Shown here one piece after another: positions 32,381 to 41,762 of a stretch of DNA of 62,235 bases (position 1 is the first letter of the stretch; every line of letters starts with the position of its first letter). The DNA comes from Kiloniellales bacterium. GTDB taxonomy: Bacteria > Pseudomonadota > Alphaproteobacteria > Kiloniellales > JAKSBE01. The position numbers and the translations under genes were made by a program. The stretch spans positions 1 through 62,235 of the forward strand of contig JASJBF010000024.1 in assembly GCA_030066685.1 (NCBI GenBank), read 5' to 3'. A model generated the notes under the pieces. That model ran no database searches. It worked only from the letters and a program-made list of their open reading frames with translations, and was not told the origin of the DNA.

Positions 32381-33739
32381 TCAGCGCTCGTCGAAGGCGT
32401 TGTCCAGCGAGCGGTAGACCGGCTTCAGCAGGTACTCCAGCAGGGTCTTGCCGCCGGTGTTGATCCGGGCGTCGACCACCATGCCCGGCAGGATCAGGTT
32501 GCGCTCGGGTTGATTGCCGACATGGTTCTTGTCCAGGGAGATCGTCGCCTTGTAGTAGGGCTCGCCGTTCTCGTCCTGGAAGGTCGAGGCCGAGACCTGG
32601 GTCACGGTGCCCGGGATCGTGCCGTAGCGGACCGTGTCGTAGGTGCTGATGCTGACCTCGGCCTTCTGGTCGACCCGGATGTGTCCGACGTCGCGGGGCG
32701 AGAGCCGGACCTCGGCGACCATGACGTCGTCGATCGGCACGATCTCCATCAGGATCTCGCCGGGCGCGATTACGCTGCCCAGGGTGCGGGTGTTCAGGCC
32801 TTTGACCCGGCCCCGCACCGGCGCCTTGATGTCGAGCCGGACCACCCGGTCCTCCAGCTTGGCCAGCAGCTCGGTCACCTGCGCCAGCTCGGCGCTGACC
32901 GTGCCCATCTCGTCGAGGGCCTCGTTGCGCAGGCGCGCTTCAAGCTCGGCCAGGCTGCTCCTGGCCTCGGCCTTGGCCTCGCGGGCCCGGGCCTGCTCGC
33001 CGACGACTGCGGCCAGGTCGCCGCGGGCCTTGCTGAGGTTGCGCTTGGTCTCGAGGTAGACGACGCGCGACACCAGGCCCTTCTTCAGCAGCTGGTCGCG
33101 CATGCCGACCTCTTCCTCGACGATCTCGACCTGGGCCTCGAGGCTGGCCCGTTGCTCGCCCAGGGCGTCGATCTCGGCCTGGCGCTGGTCGATCCGGGAC
33201 AGCAGGACCTCGCGCTGGCTGTCGCGGGTCCGCCGCTGCATCTCGAGGATCGCCTCCTGGTCGCGGATCAGGGCCGGGAAGGTCTCGCCCGAGGTAAAGT
33301 CCGGCGCGCTGTCGAGGACGAAGGCGCGCAGCCGCTCGGCTCGGACCGCGAGGGCCGCCTGGCGCGCCCTGAGCTGCTCGAGCTCGCCCTCGGCGGCGGC
33401 GCGTTCGAGCAGGACGAGCACCTCGTCGGCCTCGACCAGCTGGCCCTCGGAGACCCGGAGGTCGGAGACGATGCCGCCCTCCAGGTGCTGCACGACGTGG
33501 ACCGAGCCGGCCGGCATGACCTGGCCGTCGCCGACCGCGGTTTCCTGGACCTCGGTGACGCCGGCCAGGACCAGGAAGCCGCCGACCAGGACGCTGAGGG
33601 TGATCAGGAGCTGCCGCAGCAGGCGCGGCGGTCCGGCCTCCTCGAGCAGCAGGGGCTGGGAGAGGAAGCGCACGGTGCGCTGGCGGCCCCGCGACTTGGC
33701 GTCGTCGTCTTTTTTCGGAAGCATCAGGGGAGCGTTCAT
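32381..33739 (-). CDS. HlyD-family type I secretion periplasmic adaptor
   Basis: This 452-residue membrane-fusion protein bridges the inner-membrane ABC exporter and a TolC-type channel. One membrane segment (LLITLSVLVGGFLVLAGVTEV) precedes a lipoyl half (VQHLEGGIVSDLRVSEGQLVEADEVLVLL). A long coiled-coil hairpin spans about 125-290. The second lipoyl half and beta-barrel follow (APVRGRVKGLNTRTLGSVIAPGEILMEIVP...AEVRLSPRDVGHIRVDQKAEVSISTYD), ending LLEYLLKPVYRSLDNAFDER, a typical type I HlyD/PrtE ending. Its ATG overlaps the stop of the upstream ABC gene (ATGA). Confidence 0.93.
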   Translation of the reverse strand: MNAPLMLPKKDDDAKSRGRQRTVRFLSQPLLLEEAGPPRLLRQLLITLSVLVGGFLVLAGVTEVQETAVGDGQVMPAGSVHVVQHLEGGIVSDLRVSEGQLVEADEVLVLLERAAAEGELEQLRARQAALAVRAERLRAFVLDSAPDFTSGETFPALIRDQEAILEMQRRTRDSQREVLLSRIDQRQAEIDALGEQRASLEAQVEIVEEEVGMRDQLLKKGLVSRVVYLETKRNLSKARGDLAAVVGEQARAREAKAEARSSLAELEARLRNEALDEMGTVSAELAQVTELLAKLEDRVVRLDIKAPVRGRVKGLNTRTLGSVIAPGEILMEIVPIDDVMVAEVRLSPRDVGHIRVDQKAEVSISTYDTVRYGTIPGTVTQVSASTFQDENGEPYYKATISLDKNHVGNQPERNLILPGMVVDARINTGGKTLLEYLLKPVYRSLDNAFDER

Positions 33740-35913
33740 GCCGCGGCAGCCTCCTGCATCTTTGCAAGCACAGCCTCGGGATGCCCGGCCAGGGCGACCA
33801 TGCCGGAATCGAGCACGATCAAGCGGTCGGCCAGGCGCATGTGACTGGGGCGCTGGGTGACGATGAAGACGGTCGCCCGGCCGCGCAGCTGCTGCAGCTT
33901 GCGCATCAGCGCGGTGTCGCCGGCGGCGTCGAGGTGATAGGCGGGCTCGTCGAGGAGGTAGATCGAGGCCTGGGTGACGTAGGCCCGGGCCAGGATGATC
34001 TTCTGCTTCAGGCCGCGCGGCAGCTGGCGCTGCAGGCGGTCGGTCAGGCGGGTCTCGAAGCCCTCGGGCAGCGAGAGGATGTCCTCCAGCAGGCCGGCAT
34101 CGAGGGCGGCCTGGGCCAGTTCGGCGTCGCTGGCGGTCGGATTGGCCAGGCGCAGGTTCTGGGCGATCGTGCCGTGGAAGAGGTGGCAGGTCTGCGGGAC
34201 GTAGCCGATCGAGGTGCGCAGCTCGCCGACGTCGAGCTGCCGCAGGTCGATGCCGTCGATCATCACCGCGCCGGCCTGGGGCTGGTAGAGGCCGGCGATC
34301 AGCTTGAGGACCGAGGACTTGCCGACGCCGTTGGCGCCAGCCACGGCGACCATCTCGCCGGGCTTGACCGTGAAGTTGATGCCGAAGAGGGCCGGCTCGG
34401 AATCGGCGGTGTAGCGCAGGCTGGCCCGGCGGAAGGCGACCTCGCCCTTGAAGCTGCGCAGGCCCGAGCCGATCCGGCCCGGCTCCCGCTCGAGCTTGAG
34501 GCGCATCAGCTGGTTCATCTGCTTCAGGCCGAGCTTGACCTGCTCCAGCCGGGTCAGGCTGAGAAAGCCGACCTGCAGCGGCGACAGCACCCGCCAGACC
34601 AGGGCCATGGTGGCGATCAGGGCACCGACGGTCATCGCCCCGTCCAGCACCTGCAAGGTTCCGAGGGTCGCGGTGGCGATGCCGGCTGCGAACATCAGGG
34701 TCTGGGACAGGGTCTGCACGAAGACCGAGATCCGGCTGGTCCGGAAGTTGGCGAGCGCGGCCTTGGCGCCGATCTCCCGGTAGCGGCCGCTCCAGGTCCG
34801 CTCCAGGGCGCACTGCTTGATCGCCCGCATGTTCGAGATCATCTCGATGGCGAAGGACTGGCGCCGGGCCCGGGCCTCGCCGGACTCCGCCACGGCGCCG
34901 CGCATGCTGGGCAGGATGGCGAGCGCGGCGCAGAGGAAGACCGCGGTCAGGATGATCGGGATCCAGGCCAGGGGACCGGCGATGAGGCCGATCACGGCGA
35001 CGAAGATCACCAGGAAGGGCAGCTCCAGGAAGACCCCGGCCAGGGGTCCGGTGAAGAACTCGCGCACGGATTCGAACTGCCTGAGGCGCGAGACCTGGGC
35101 GCCGATCGTGGCACGCTCGGTCATGACGATGGGCAGGTGCAGGATCTGTTGCAGCGCCGCGGCGCCGAGGATCACGTCGATGCGCGCTCCGACGTAGGCC
35201 AAGACGCGGGCCCGGAGGAACCGCAGGGCGGCGTCTATGGCCAGGGCCAGAAGGACCCCTAAGAACAGGAAGCCAAGGGTCGAGAGCGACCGGCTCGGGA
35301 TGACCCGGTCATAGACCGTCATGATGAACAGCGGCACGGCGAGGGCCAGGACGCTGTTGAGGAAGGTGATCCCCAGCATCTGCAGGACCAGGCCGCGGAA
35401 GCGCTGCGCGACCGACCGAAACCAGTCGTCCTGCGGCCGGCGCTCGGCCTCGCCGTCGGAGTCCCGTGCCGAGACGAAGTAGGCGGTGCCCGCCATCGGC
35501 AGGGCGGCCTGGAAGCCGGTCTCGGCGGTCGCGGCGTCGAAGGCCCGGAAGCCGCCGTCGGCTTCTTCGAGCAGCACCTTGGCCGCGCCGTCATCCGGCA
35601 CGAAGAGGCAGGGCAGCAGCCGAGGATCCAGGTGGTCGAGGCTGAGCTCGGCCGGCCGGGTGACGTAGTTCAGGTTGGCCAGGACGTTGAGCAGGTCGAC
35701 GATGTCGAGGCTGTCGGCGAAGTGCGGCATGGCCTCCGCGAGCTGCCGCGGGTTGCCGTGCCAGCCCAGGGCCGAGAGCAGCGGCATGAGGCAGGCGGCG
35801 ATGTCCGAGATCGCCCGGAACTCCCCCAGCTCGCCGCTCTGCAGGATCTGCTCCAGGCGATCGTGGCGCTGCCTCTGGGCGCCCCCGGTGCTGGCTGGGA
35901 CCAGGGCGCCCAT
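33736..35913 (-). CDS. Type I secretion ABC transporter, C39-like N-terminus, non-canonical signature motif
   Basis: The 725-residue protein has an N-terminal C39-peptidase-like domain (about 30-150) without a catalytic Cys in the usual place. Six membrane helices and a nucleotide-binding domain follow. Walker A is GANGVGKSS, the Q-loop is YVPQTCHLF, Walker B is SIYLLDEPAYHLD. The position of LSGGQ reads LPRGLKQK, and the H-loop reads VTQRPSH. Such domains recognise rather than cleave substrates in RTX-type exporters. It is the second of two ABC genes and overlaps both neighbours. Together with the first it probably forms a heterodimer; no RTX substrate gene was seen in the window. Confidence 0.9.
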   Translation of the reverse strand: MGALVPASTGGAQRQRHDRLEQILQSGELGEFRAISDIAACLMPLLSALGWHGNPRQLAEAMPHFADSLDIVDLLNVLANLNYVTRPAELSLDHLDPRLLPCLFVPDDGAAKVLLEEADGGFRAFDAATAETGFQAALPMAGTAYFVSARDSDGEAERRPQDDWFRSVAQRFRGLVLQMLGITFLNSVLALAVPLFIMTVYDRVIPSRSLSTLGFLFLGVLLALAIDAALRFLRARVLAYVGARIDVILGAAALQQILHLPIVMTERATIGAQVSRLRQFESVREFFTGPLAGVFLELPFLVIFVAVIGLIAGPLAWIPIILTAVFLCAALAILPSMRGAVAESGEARARRQSFAIEMISNMRAIKQCALERTWSGRYREIGAKAALANFRTSRISVFVQTLSQTLMFAAGIATATLGTLQVLDGAMTVGALIATMALVWRVLSPLQVGFLSLTRLEQVKLGLKQMNQLMRLKLEREPGRIGSGLRSFKGEVAFRRASLRYTADSEPALFGINFTVKPGEMVAVAGANGVGKSSVLKLIAGLYQPQAGAVMIDGIDLRQLDVGELRTSIGYVPQTCHLFHGTIAQNLRLANPTASDAELAQAALDAGLLEDILSLPEGFETRLTDRLQRQLPRGLKQKIILARAYVTQASIYLLDEPAYHLDAAGDTALMRKLQQLRGRATVFIVTQRPSHMRLADRLIVLDSGMVALAGHPEAVLAKMQEAAAA

Positions 35914-37691
35914 CAGGCCGATGCCTCCTCTTGCGGCGCCTGCGGCTCGGCCTTGAGCTTGAGCCGGCTGTCCTGAAGCAGGAACTGCCGGTCGGCCAGA
36001 GCGAGCAGCGAGGGACGATGGCTCACCAGGATGACGGTGGCCGCGCCCTTGAGGCTGGCGATCGCGGTCTTGAGCGTGTCGTCGCTGCGCCGGTCGAGCC
36101 CGGAGTTGGCCTCGTCGAAGAGCACCACCTTCGGCGTGCCGGCCAGGGCGCGGGCCATGGCGATGCCTTGCTGCAGGCCGGTCGGCAGGGCTTCGAAGGC
36201 GCCTTCGCCGACCTTGGTCTCGTAGCCGGCCGGCAGGCGGTTGATCGCCTCGTCGAGGCGCAGCAGGCGGGCGGCTTCCAGCGCCTGGTTGATCTTCCCG
36301 GGCCCGGCGAAGGACGTCAGGTTGTCCATGATCGTGCCCTTGAACAGGACCGCGCTCTGCGGCAGGTAGGCGACCTGCTCGCGCAGCGAATGCGGGTCCA
36401 GATCGCGGATGTCCTGGCCGTCGAAGCAGACCTCCCCCTCGGTCGGCTTCAGGGCGTTGAGGATCAGCATCAGCAGGGTCGACTTGCCGCTTCCGGTGTC
36501 GCCGCTGACGCCGATCACCTCGCCGGCGCCGATCGAGAGGTTGACGTCGCGGAACAGAGGCGGCGCACCCGGATAGCCGAAGGTCAGGTTCCTGAGCTCG
36601 ATCGCGCCGCGGATCTCGCCGGCCGGCGCCGCGTCGGCCTCGGCTTCCGGATCCATGTCGAAGATCTGCTGCAGGCGCTCGCGGGCGACGCTGATGTTCT
36701 GGAACTGGGTCCAGAGCGACAGCGCGCGCAGGGGCGGCTGGACCGAGCGCCCGGCGAGCAGGGTGCAGGCGGCCAGGCCGCCGATGCTCAGCTGGCCGTC
36801 GATCACCAGGATCGCGCCCAAGGCGCCGACGCCGACCATGGTCAGGTTGGAGAAGCCGGCACCCAGGCCTTGCGCCAGGTTGCTGAAAAAGGTGGTGTCG
36901 TAGGTGCTGGCCGCGCTGCTCTCCTGAAGCCGGTCGTAGCGGCGCTGCATCTGCGCTTCCATCGCCAGGCCCTTGACCGTGTTGATACCGGTCAGCACCT
37001 CGATGATGAAGCTGTAGCGGCGGTCGTCCAGCGTGGCCCGGGTCTCCAGGGCCAGCTTCAGCTGCCGCCCGACCAGCAGGGCGGCCCCGGCCAGCAGGAC
37101 CAGCGCCAGCATTGGCACCAGGACCAGAAAGCCGCCGATGAAGGCGACCAGACCGAGGAAGAGCAGGACGAAGGGCAGGTCGACGACCAGGATCTTGGCC
37201 TGTCCGGAAAGAAAGTCCCGCAGGGTGTCGACGGCGTTCAGACGGTCCAGGTGGACGCCGGGCGCCTCGCGCTCGAAGCTGCCGATGTCGCAGGACACCA
37301 GGCGGTCGACCGCGCGGCAGCCGGCGATCTGCTCGAACTGCGCGGCATGCCAGCCCAGGATGTTGGCGCGCGCCACCCGCAGCACGCCGTCGATCACCAG
37401 GGCGGCGACCAGGCCCAGCATCAGGATCAGCAGGGTGTCGGTCGCGGTGTTCGGAATGATGCGGTCGTAGATCTGCAGCAGGACCGCGGGCAAGGCCAGC
37501 GAGAGCACGTTGATGGTCAGCGACGCCGCCGTCACGCCGCGCGAGGGCCGCGGCAGGTTCTCGAGCTCGCTGGCCGAGGGTGACCAGCGGCCGCTCTTCG
37601 CGAGCTCGGAAAGGAGGGTGGTCGGCGACGACACGAAGGCTCCAATTGCAGACGCCACGGCCAGGTCTGGTGGCCCGGTCCGCTGAGACAT
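35913..37691 (-). CDS. Type I secretion ABC transporter, partner subunit
   Basis: The 592-residue protein has six membrane helices (about 60-330) and a nucleotide-binding domain: Walker A GDTGSGKST, Q-loop AYLPQSAVLF, Walker B KVVLFDEANSGLD, H-loop LVSHRPS. The signature motif reads LPTGLQQG instead of LSGGQ. It lacks the C39-like domain of its partner. The ATG at 37691 has GGAG close upstream; an in-frame TTG at 37703 is the alternative start. Its stop and the next start share one base (TGATG). It heads the ABC-ABC-HlyD operon, and the AT-rich 37692-37899 is its promoter region. Confidence 0.9.
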   Translation of the reverse strand: MSQRTGPPDLAVASAIGAFVSSPTTLLSELAKSGRWSPSASELENLPRPSRGVTAASLTINVLSLALPAVLLQIYDRIIPNTATDTLLILMLGLVAALVIDGVLRVARANILGWHAAQFEQIAGCRAVDRLVSCDIGSFEREAPGVHLDRLNAVDTLRDFLSGQAKILVVDLPFVLLFLGLVAFIGGFLVLVPMLALVLLAGAALLVGRQLKLALETRATLDDRRYSFIIEVLTGINTVKGLAMEAQMQRRYDRLQESSAASTYDTTFFSNLAQGLGAGFSNLTMVGVGALGAILVIDGQLSIGGLAACTLLAGRSVQPPLRALSLWTQFQNISVARERLQQIFDMDPEAEADAAPAGEIRGAIELRNLTFGYPGAPPLFRDVNLSIGAGEVIGVSGDTGSGKSTLLMLILNALKPTEGEVCFDGQDIRDLDPHSLREQVAYLPQSAVLFKGTIMDNLTSFAGPGKINQALEAARLLRLDEAINRLPAGYETKVGEGAFEALPTGLQQGIAMARALAGTPKVVLFDEANSGLDRRSDDTLKTAIASLKGAATVILVSHRPSLLALADRQFLLQDSRLKLKAEPQAPQEEASA

Positions 37692-37899
37692 TTCTCCGAA
37701 CAAACCCCTTATGATTTAAAGATTATTACTTGCTGTTTGGTTAATTGGCGGAATCCCTGGGGATGCAGGGGGATCGCCACGCTCGGGAGCGACTTGGCCC
37801 GCCGTCGGACGTCGGGCAGATCCGTTATCCTCCAAGACGCAAAATACAGGTAAAGGATTTAAAATATAGATACAGAAACAGATTTACGGTTGTGACGAT
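37692..37899 (-). promoter_or_regulatory. AT-rich promoter region of the type I secretion operon
   Basis: This is one of the least GC-rich stretches of the window, lying between the EamA stop and the first ABC gene. Several A/T blocks (for example at 37708-37740 and 37845-37915) make a promoter likely, but no specific -35/-10 pair or operator can be assigned. Confidence 0.4.
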
Positions 37900-38865
37900 T
37901 TACAGAGATTTATTCTTGTCATTGCCAGTGCCGAGGGGCAGCGCCAGCACCACGGCCAGGCCCAGGCAGACCAGGACCAGGGCCAGGATCTCGGCCGGCC
38001 CGACCGCCTCGCCCAGCAGCAGCGCGCTGGCGAAGACGCCGACCACCGGGATCGCCAGGGTCCCGATCGCGGCGATGGCGGCCGGGAACAACCCGATCAG
38101 CTTGAACCAGGCCCAGTGGCAGAAGATCATCGGGAAGGCGATGGTGTAGACCAGGGCGGCCTGGGCTCCGGGGCTCAGGAGTCCCGGGTCGGGGACACCG
38201 TCGAGCAGGAGCGCGCCCAGGGCCACCGGCAGGCCGCCGGCAAGCAGCTGCCAGCCGGTCAGGACGATGGTCGGGGCGGTCCAGGCGAAGCGCTTGAACA
38301 GCAGGCTGCCCAGCGCCCAGGAGAAGGCGGCGCAGAGCACCAGCAGCGATCCCAGCGGGGCGGTCCCCAGGGCCGCGATCTCCGGCCCGATCAGGCTGGC
38401 CAGGCCGGCGAGCCCGAGGCCGAGGCCCAGGACCTTGCGCCGGGTCAGGGCCTCGCCGAGCAGGGGAACGGCGATCAGGGAGGCCCAAAGCGGCATGGTG
38501 AAGGCGATGATCACCGCCCGGCCGGCCGGAATCAGGCCGACGCCGTAGGCGGTCAGCATGTGCCAGCCGGTGATCGCGAAGACCGCGCAGAGCAGCAGCG
38601 GCCCGCGCTCGCGCCGGGGCACCCGGAGGCCGAGGCCGGAGAGTCGCGCGATCGCCAGCAGGGCGCAGCCGGCGGGCAGCAAGCAGAGCAGGCGGAAGCC
38701 CCAGGGCGAGAGCTCGCCCAGGACGATCTTCATGGCCGGCCAGTTGCTGCCCCAGAACAGGGTCAGGGCGGCCAGCAGCAGGAAGCCGGCCGGGGGCAGG
38801 TCGCCCGGGCCGGGCTTCGCCGCCCCCGGGCCTGCCGGCGCCTCGCCCGGCTGCGCGTCAGGCAT
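37900..38865 (-). CDS. EamA/DMT-superfamily transporter
   Basis: The 321-residue inner-membrane protein has ten hydrophobic helices forming two EamA repeats: GFLLLAALTLFWGSNWPAMKIVLGELSPWGFRLL in the first, and GSLLVLCAAFSWALGSLLFKRFAWTAPTIVLTGWQLLAGGLPVAL in the second, each starting with the F/W-G-S/A pattern. These are metabolite exporters or importers of the drug/metabolite family. The substrate is unknown. The start overlaps the DUF1289 gene by 8 bp, so the two are translated together. Confidence 0.9.
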   Translation of the reverse strand: MPDAQPGEAPAGPGAAKPGPGDLPPAGFLLLAALTLFWGSNWPAMKIVLGELSPWGFRLLCLLPAGCALLAIARLSGLGLRVPRRERGPLLLCAVFAITGWHMLTAYGVGLIPAGRAVIIAFTMPLWASLIAVPLLGEALTRRKVLGLGLGLAGLASLIGPEIAALGTAPLGSLLVLCAAFSWALGSLLFKRFAWTAPTIVLTGWQLLAGGLPVALGALLLDGVPDPGLLSPGAQAALVYTIAFPMIFCHWAWFKLIGLFPAAIAAIGTLAIPVVGVFASALLLGEAVGPAEILALVLVCLGLAVVLALPLGTGNDKNKSL

Positions 38866-39100
38866 CCGATCCAGACCGGCGCGCGGCGCAGCGGGTCAGG
38901 ACCGCCTGCTTCTCGGCCGCGGAGAGGATCGGCCAGTCACGGATCTCGTCGACGTGGCGGAAGCAGCCGATGCAAAGGTCGTTGGCGTCGTCCAGCTGGC
39001 AGACCGCAATGCAGGGCGAGGGGACCGAGGTGTCCGGCTGCGCCCGGCGCGCCCTGCGCCGGCGCCGCCTTTCGCTGCGCGCGTCCTCTATCGCGGTCAT
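38858..39100 (-). CDS. DUF1289 family protein
   Basis: The ATG at 39100 gives 80 residues. A basic Arg-rich N-terminus (RSERRRRRRARRAQ) precedes the DUF1289 core: SPCIAVCQLDDANDLCIGCFRHVDEIRDWPILSAAEKQAVL. Its four cysteines (C-x3-C-x8-C-x2-C) probably bind a metal or Fe-S cluster. DUF1289 proteins are small, widespread in proteobacteria and of unproven function. It is the first gene of a two-gene unit with the EamA transporter and is divergent from the adenylate cyclase. Confidence 0.9.
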   Translation of the reverse strand: MTAIEDARSERRRRRRARRAQPDTSVPSPCIAVCQLDDANDLCIGCFRHVDEIRDWPILSAAEKQAVLTRCAARRSGSDA

Positions 39101-39291
39101 GCCGACTCCCTCGCCACCTCTCCCTTCGGGCCGCGGCATCATAGGGACTCGCCGCGCGGCGTCCAGCGGCAAGAGCGACGGTGCCGGTTCCCGCCGCGAC
39201 GCCGCCGTTTGCAAACGCCCGGCCGCGCAATAGGATCGGCCTGCCACGGCACGGGGCTTCGGCCCGGCATCGGGTTGGGGGACGCACGACC

Positions 39292-40950
39292 ATGATTCGC
39301 CGTCTGCGCCTGATCAGCGGGCTCACGCTCTTCGTCTTCCTGACGACGCACCTGATCAACCACGCCCTCGGCCTGGTTTCGCTTTCGGCGATGGAGGCGG
39401 GACGGGAGGCCTTCCTGGCGCTCTGGCGCAACCTGCCGGCGACGCTCTGGCTCTACGGCGCGCTTCTGGTCCACGTCGGGCTGGCCTTCTGGGCGGTCTA
39501 CCAGCGGCGCCGGCTGGTCATGCCGCCCTGGGAGTGGGTCCAGCTACTCTTCGGCCTGGCGATCCCGCTGCTGGCCGTCCAGCACGTCTTCGGCACCCGG
39601 GTCGCCCACGAACTCCTGGGCACCGAGGACAGCTACGCCTACGTGCTCCAGGTATACTGGGTGCTGGACCCCGGGCTGGTGCCGCGCCACGTCGCGCTGG
39701 TGCTGATCGCCTGGGGCCACGGCTGCATCGGGCTGCACTTCTGGCTGCGCCTGAAGTCCTGGTACCCGCGCTGGCTGCCGGTCACCTACGCTCTGGCGAT
39801 CGTGCTGCCGCTGGTCGGCCTGCTCGGCTTCATGGTCGCGGGCCTCGAGGTCCGGCGCCTGGCCGAGGATCCCCAATGGCTGGCCGCCCTGCCCGACGCG
39901 GCCGGCCGCGACCGGCTGGACTGGATCTTCCGCCTGTTCCTGGCGGCCTTCCTGTCCCTGCTCGCCCTGACCGTGATCGCGCGCCAGCTGCGCAACGCCT
40001 GGGAAGGACGACGGGGCGCGATCCAGGTGACCTATCCGAACGGCCGCCGGATCGCGGCCGCGGCCGGCGCCTCGATCCTCGAGGTGAGCCGGGCGGCGGG
40101 GATTCCCCACGCCGCGGTCTGCGGTGGCCGGGGCCGCTGCTCGACCTGCCGGGTCCGGGTCGCGGCGGGCTTGGAGGCGCTGCCGCCGCCGGACGATGCG
40201 GAGCGGCGGGTGCTGGCCCGGGTCGAGGCGCCACCGCAGGTTCGCCTGGCCTGCCAGACCCGGCCCACCGCCGACGTCGAGGTCGTGCCGCTGCTCGCGC
40301 CGGCCGCCGATGCCACGGCCGCGCGGAGCCGGCCCGGCTACCTGCAGGGCGACGAGCGCGAAATCGCCATCCTCTTCGCCGACATCCGGGGCTTTACCAG
40401 CCTGTCCGAGAACCGCCTGCCCTACGACGTGGTCTTCCTGCTCAACCAGTACTTCCGCGCCATGGGCGAGGCGGTCGAGGAGGCCGGCGGCCGGCTCGAC
40501 AAGTTCATCGGCGACGGGGTCATGGCGCTCTTCGGCATCGAGCGCGGCTTGGCGGACGGCAGCCGCCGGGCCCTCGACGCCGCCCGGCGCATGTCCCTGC
40601 GCCTGGCCGAGATGAACGCGGTCCTGCGCGGCGACCTGCCGGAGCCCCTGCGGATCGGCATCGGGATCCACAGCGGCCCGGTGATCGTCGGCGAGATGGG
40701 CTACGGGCCGGCGGTGTCCCTGACCGCGGTCGGTGACAGCGTGAACACCGCGAGCCGGCTGGAAGCCCTGACCAAGGAGCTCGAGGTCCAGCTCCTGGTC
40801 TCGGAGCCCGTCGTCCGGGCGGCCGGCCTCGCGCTCCCGGGCTTCCCGCGCCAGGCCCTCGAGCTGCGCGGCCGCAAGGGCGCTCTGACCGCCGTTGCGG
40901 TCAAGGACGCCCGGCGCCTGGACCTCGACGGGACGGCGGAAACGGCCTGA
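39292..40950 (+). CDS. Membrane adenylate cyclase with 2Fe-2S ferredoxin domain
   Basis: The 552-residue product, from the ATG at 39292, has an N-terminal membrane region of about six helices (1-235) with several His residues (TTHLINHAL, LLVHVGLAF, QHVFGTRVAHELL, WGHGCIGLHFWLRL), like a haem-b or succinate-dehydrogenase-type anchor. A ferredoxin domain follows at about 245-345 with C-x5-C-x2-C and a distal C (VCGGRGRCSTC...LACQT). The class III cyclase domain spans about 355-530: ILFADIRGFTSLSE, LDKFIGDGVMALFG and TAVGDSVNTASRLE. The Lys/Asp pair predicts ATP as substrate. Redox control of cAMP synthesis is inferred. Confidence 0.92.
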   Translation: MIRRLRLISGLTLFVFLTTHLINHALGLVSLSAMEAGREAFLALWRNLPATLWLYGALLVHVGLAFWAVYQRRRLVMPPWEWVQLLFGLAIPLLAVQHVFGTRVAHELLGTEDSYAYVLQVYWVLDPGLVPRHVALVLIAWGHGCIGLHFWLRLKSWYPRWLPVTYALAIVLPLVGLLGFMVAGLEVRRLAEDPQWLAALPDAAGRDRLDWIFRLFLAAFLSLLALTVIARQLRNAWEGRRGAIQVTYPNGRRIAAAAGASILEVSRAAGIPHAAVCGGRGRCSTCRVRVAAGLEALPPPDDAERRVLARVEAPPQVRLACQTRPTADVEVVPLLAPAADATAARSRPGYLQGDEREIAILFADIRGFTSLSENRLPYDVVFLLNQYFRAMGEAVEEAGGRLDKFIGDGVMALFGIERGLADGSRRALDAARRMSLRLAEMNAVLRGDLPEPLRIGIGIHSGPVIVGEMGYGPAVSLTAVGDSVNTASRLEALTKELEVQLLVSEPVVRAAGLALPGFPRQALELRGRKGALTAVAVKDARRLDLDGTAETA

Positions 40951-40995
40951 ACCGCCGGCGGGCGGGACGCCGCGCGGCCCAGGCGCCGACTCCGG

Positions 40996-41523
40996 TCAGC
41001 CGCTGCCGGCCTTCTTCTTGTAGTCGTCGATGGCGTCCCGCAGCTTGTAGTACTGGTCGCAGCCGAAGAAGCAGGCGTCGTCCAGGACCTCCAGGCGCTT
41101 CTCCGCCTTGCCAAGATCGCCGACCTGCAGCCAGAGCTCGCCCAGGTACTCGTTGGCGCCGAGGTGATCCGGGTCGATCGAAAGGGCTTGCTGGTAGAAG
41201 CGCACCGCCTCGTCCATCTTGCCGAGCTGGCGGTGGGTGTAGCCGAGGTAGTTGTAGGCGTCGGCGTCCTCGGGATCCGATGCCACCACCTTCTGCAGCA
41301 GCGGGATCGCCGCCTGGTAGTTCTTCTTGTCGATCTCCTTCACGGCGGCCCGGTATTCGGGACTGGAAAAGAACAAGTCGGCGTCACGGCCACCGCCGCC
41401 TTCACCGCCGCCGCCCCCGCCACCGCCACCACCGCCGCCACCACCGCCGTCGGCAAGGGCGGGCGTGGCGCCGAGGCAGAGCGCGAGAACAAGGGCACCG
41501 GTCGTCTTGGCAAGGAAAGTCAT
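40996..41523 (-). CDS. Exported TPR protein with polyglycine tract (paralogue A)
   Basis: The 175-residue product has a Sec signal peptide (KTTGALVLALCLGATPALAD), then about 20 residues that are almost all Gly, then two to three TPR units (YQAAIPLLQKVVASDPEDADAYNYLGYTHRQLGKMDEAVRFYQQALSIDPDHLGANEYLGELWLQVGDLGKAEKRLEVL). It ends in a conserved DDACFFGCDQYYKLRDAIDDYKK with two cysteines. It is a tandem duplicate of the next gene, from which it differs mainly by the Gly insertion. It is presumably periplasmic and mediates protein contacts; the partner is unknown. Confidence 0.85.
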   Translation of the reverse strand: MTFLAKTTGALVLALCLGATPALADGGGGGGGGGGGGGGGEGGGGRDADLFFSSPEYRAAVKEIDKKNYQAAIPLLQKVVASDPEDADAYNYLGYTHRQLGKMDEAVRFYQQALSIDPDHLGANEYLGELWLQVGDLGKAEKRLEVLDDACFFGCDQYYKLRDAIDDYKKKAGSG

Positions 41524-41762
41524 GGTCTCCGTCTCCGGTGAGTTGCTGCTTGGGGTTCGAGCTACCCCTAGGAAACACCGGCAAGAGCCATCGCTTGTCG
41601 TGACAAAACCGGGTCTAGGTTGGCGCAGGATTCAGACCGGAAGGGAGGAGGAAGTCGACAGGCAAACCCGCAAGCGCTGCGCGCCGGAGCTTCACGCTGC
41701 GCGTTCAAGAAGCGTCGGACGGCGGCGCCAGGCACTCGCCAGGATTTCGGCCCGGGCCGTCC

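Noticed and set aside
41388-41449. Polyglycine tract as an intergenic microsatellite
   Set aside because: It lies in frame within the exported TPR protein between the signal peptide and the TPRs.
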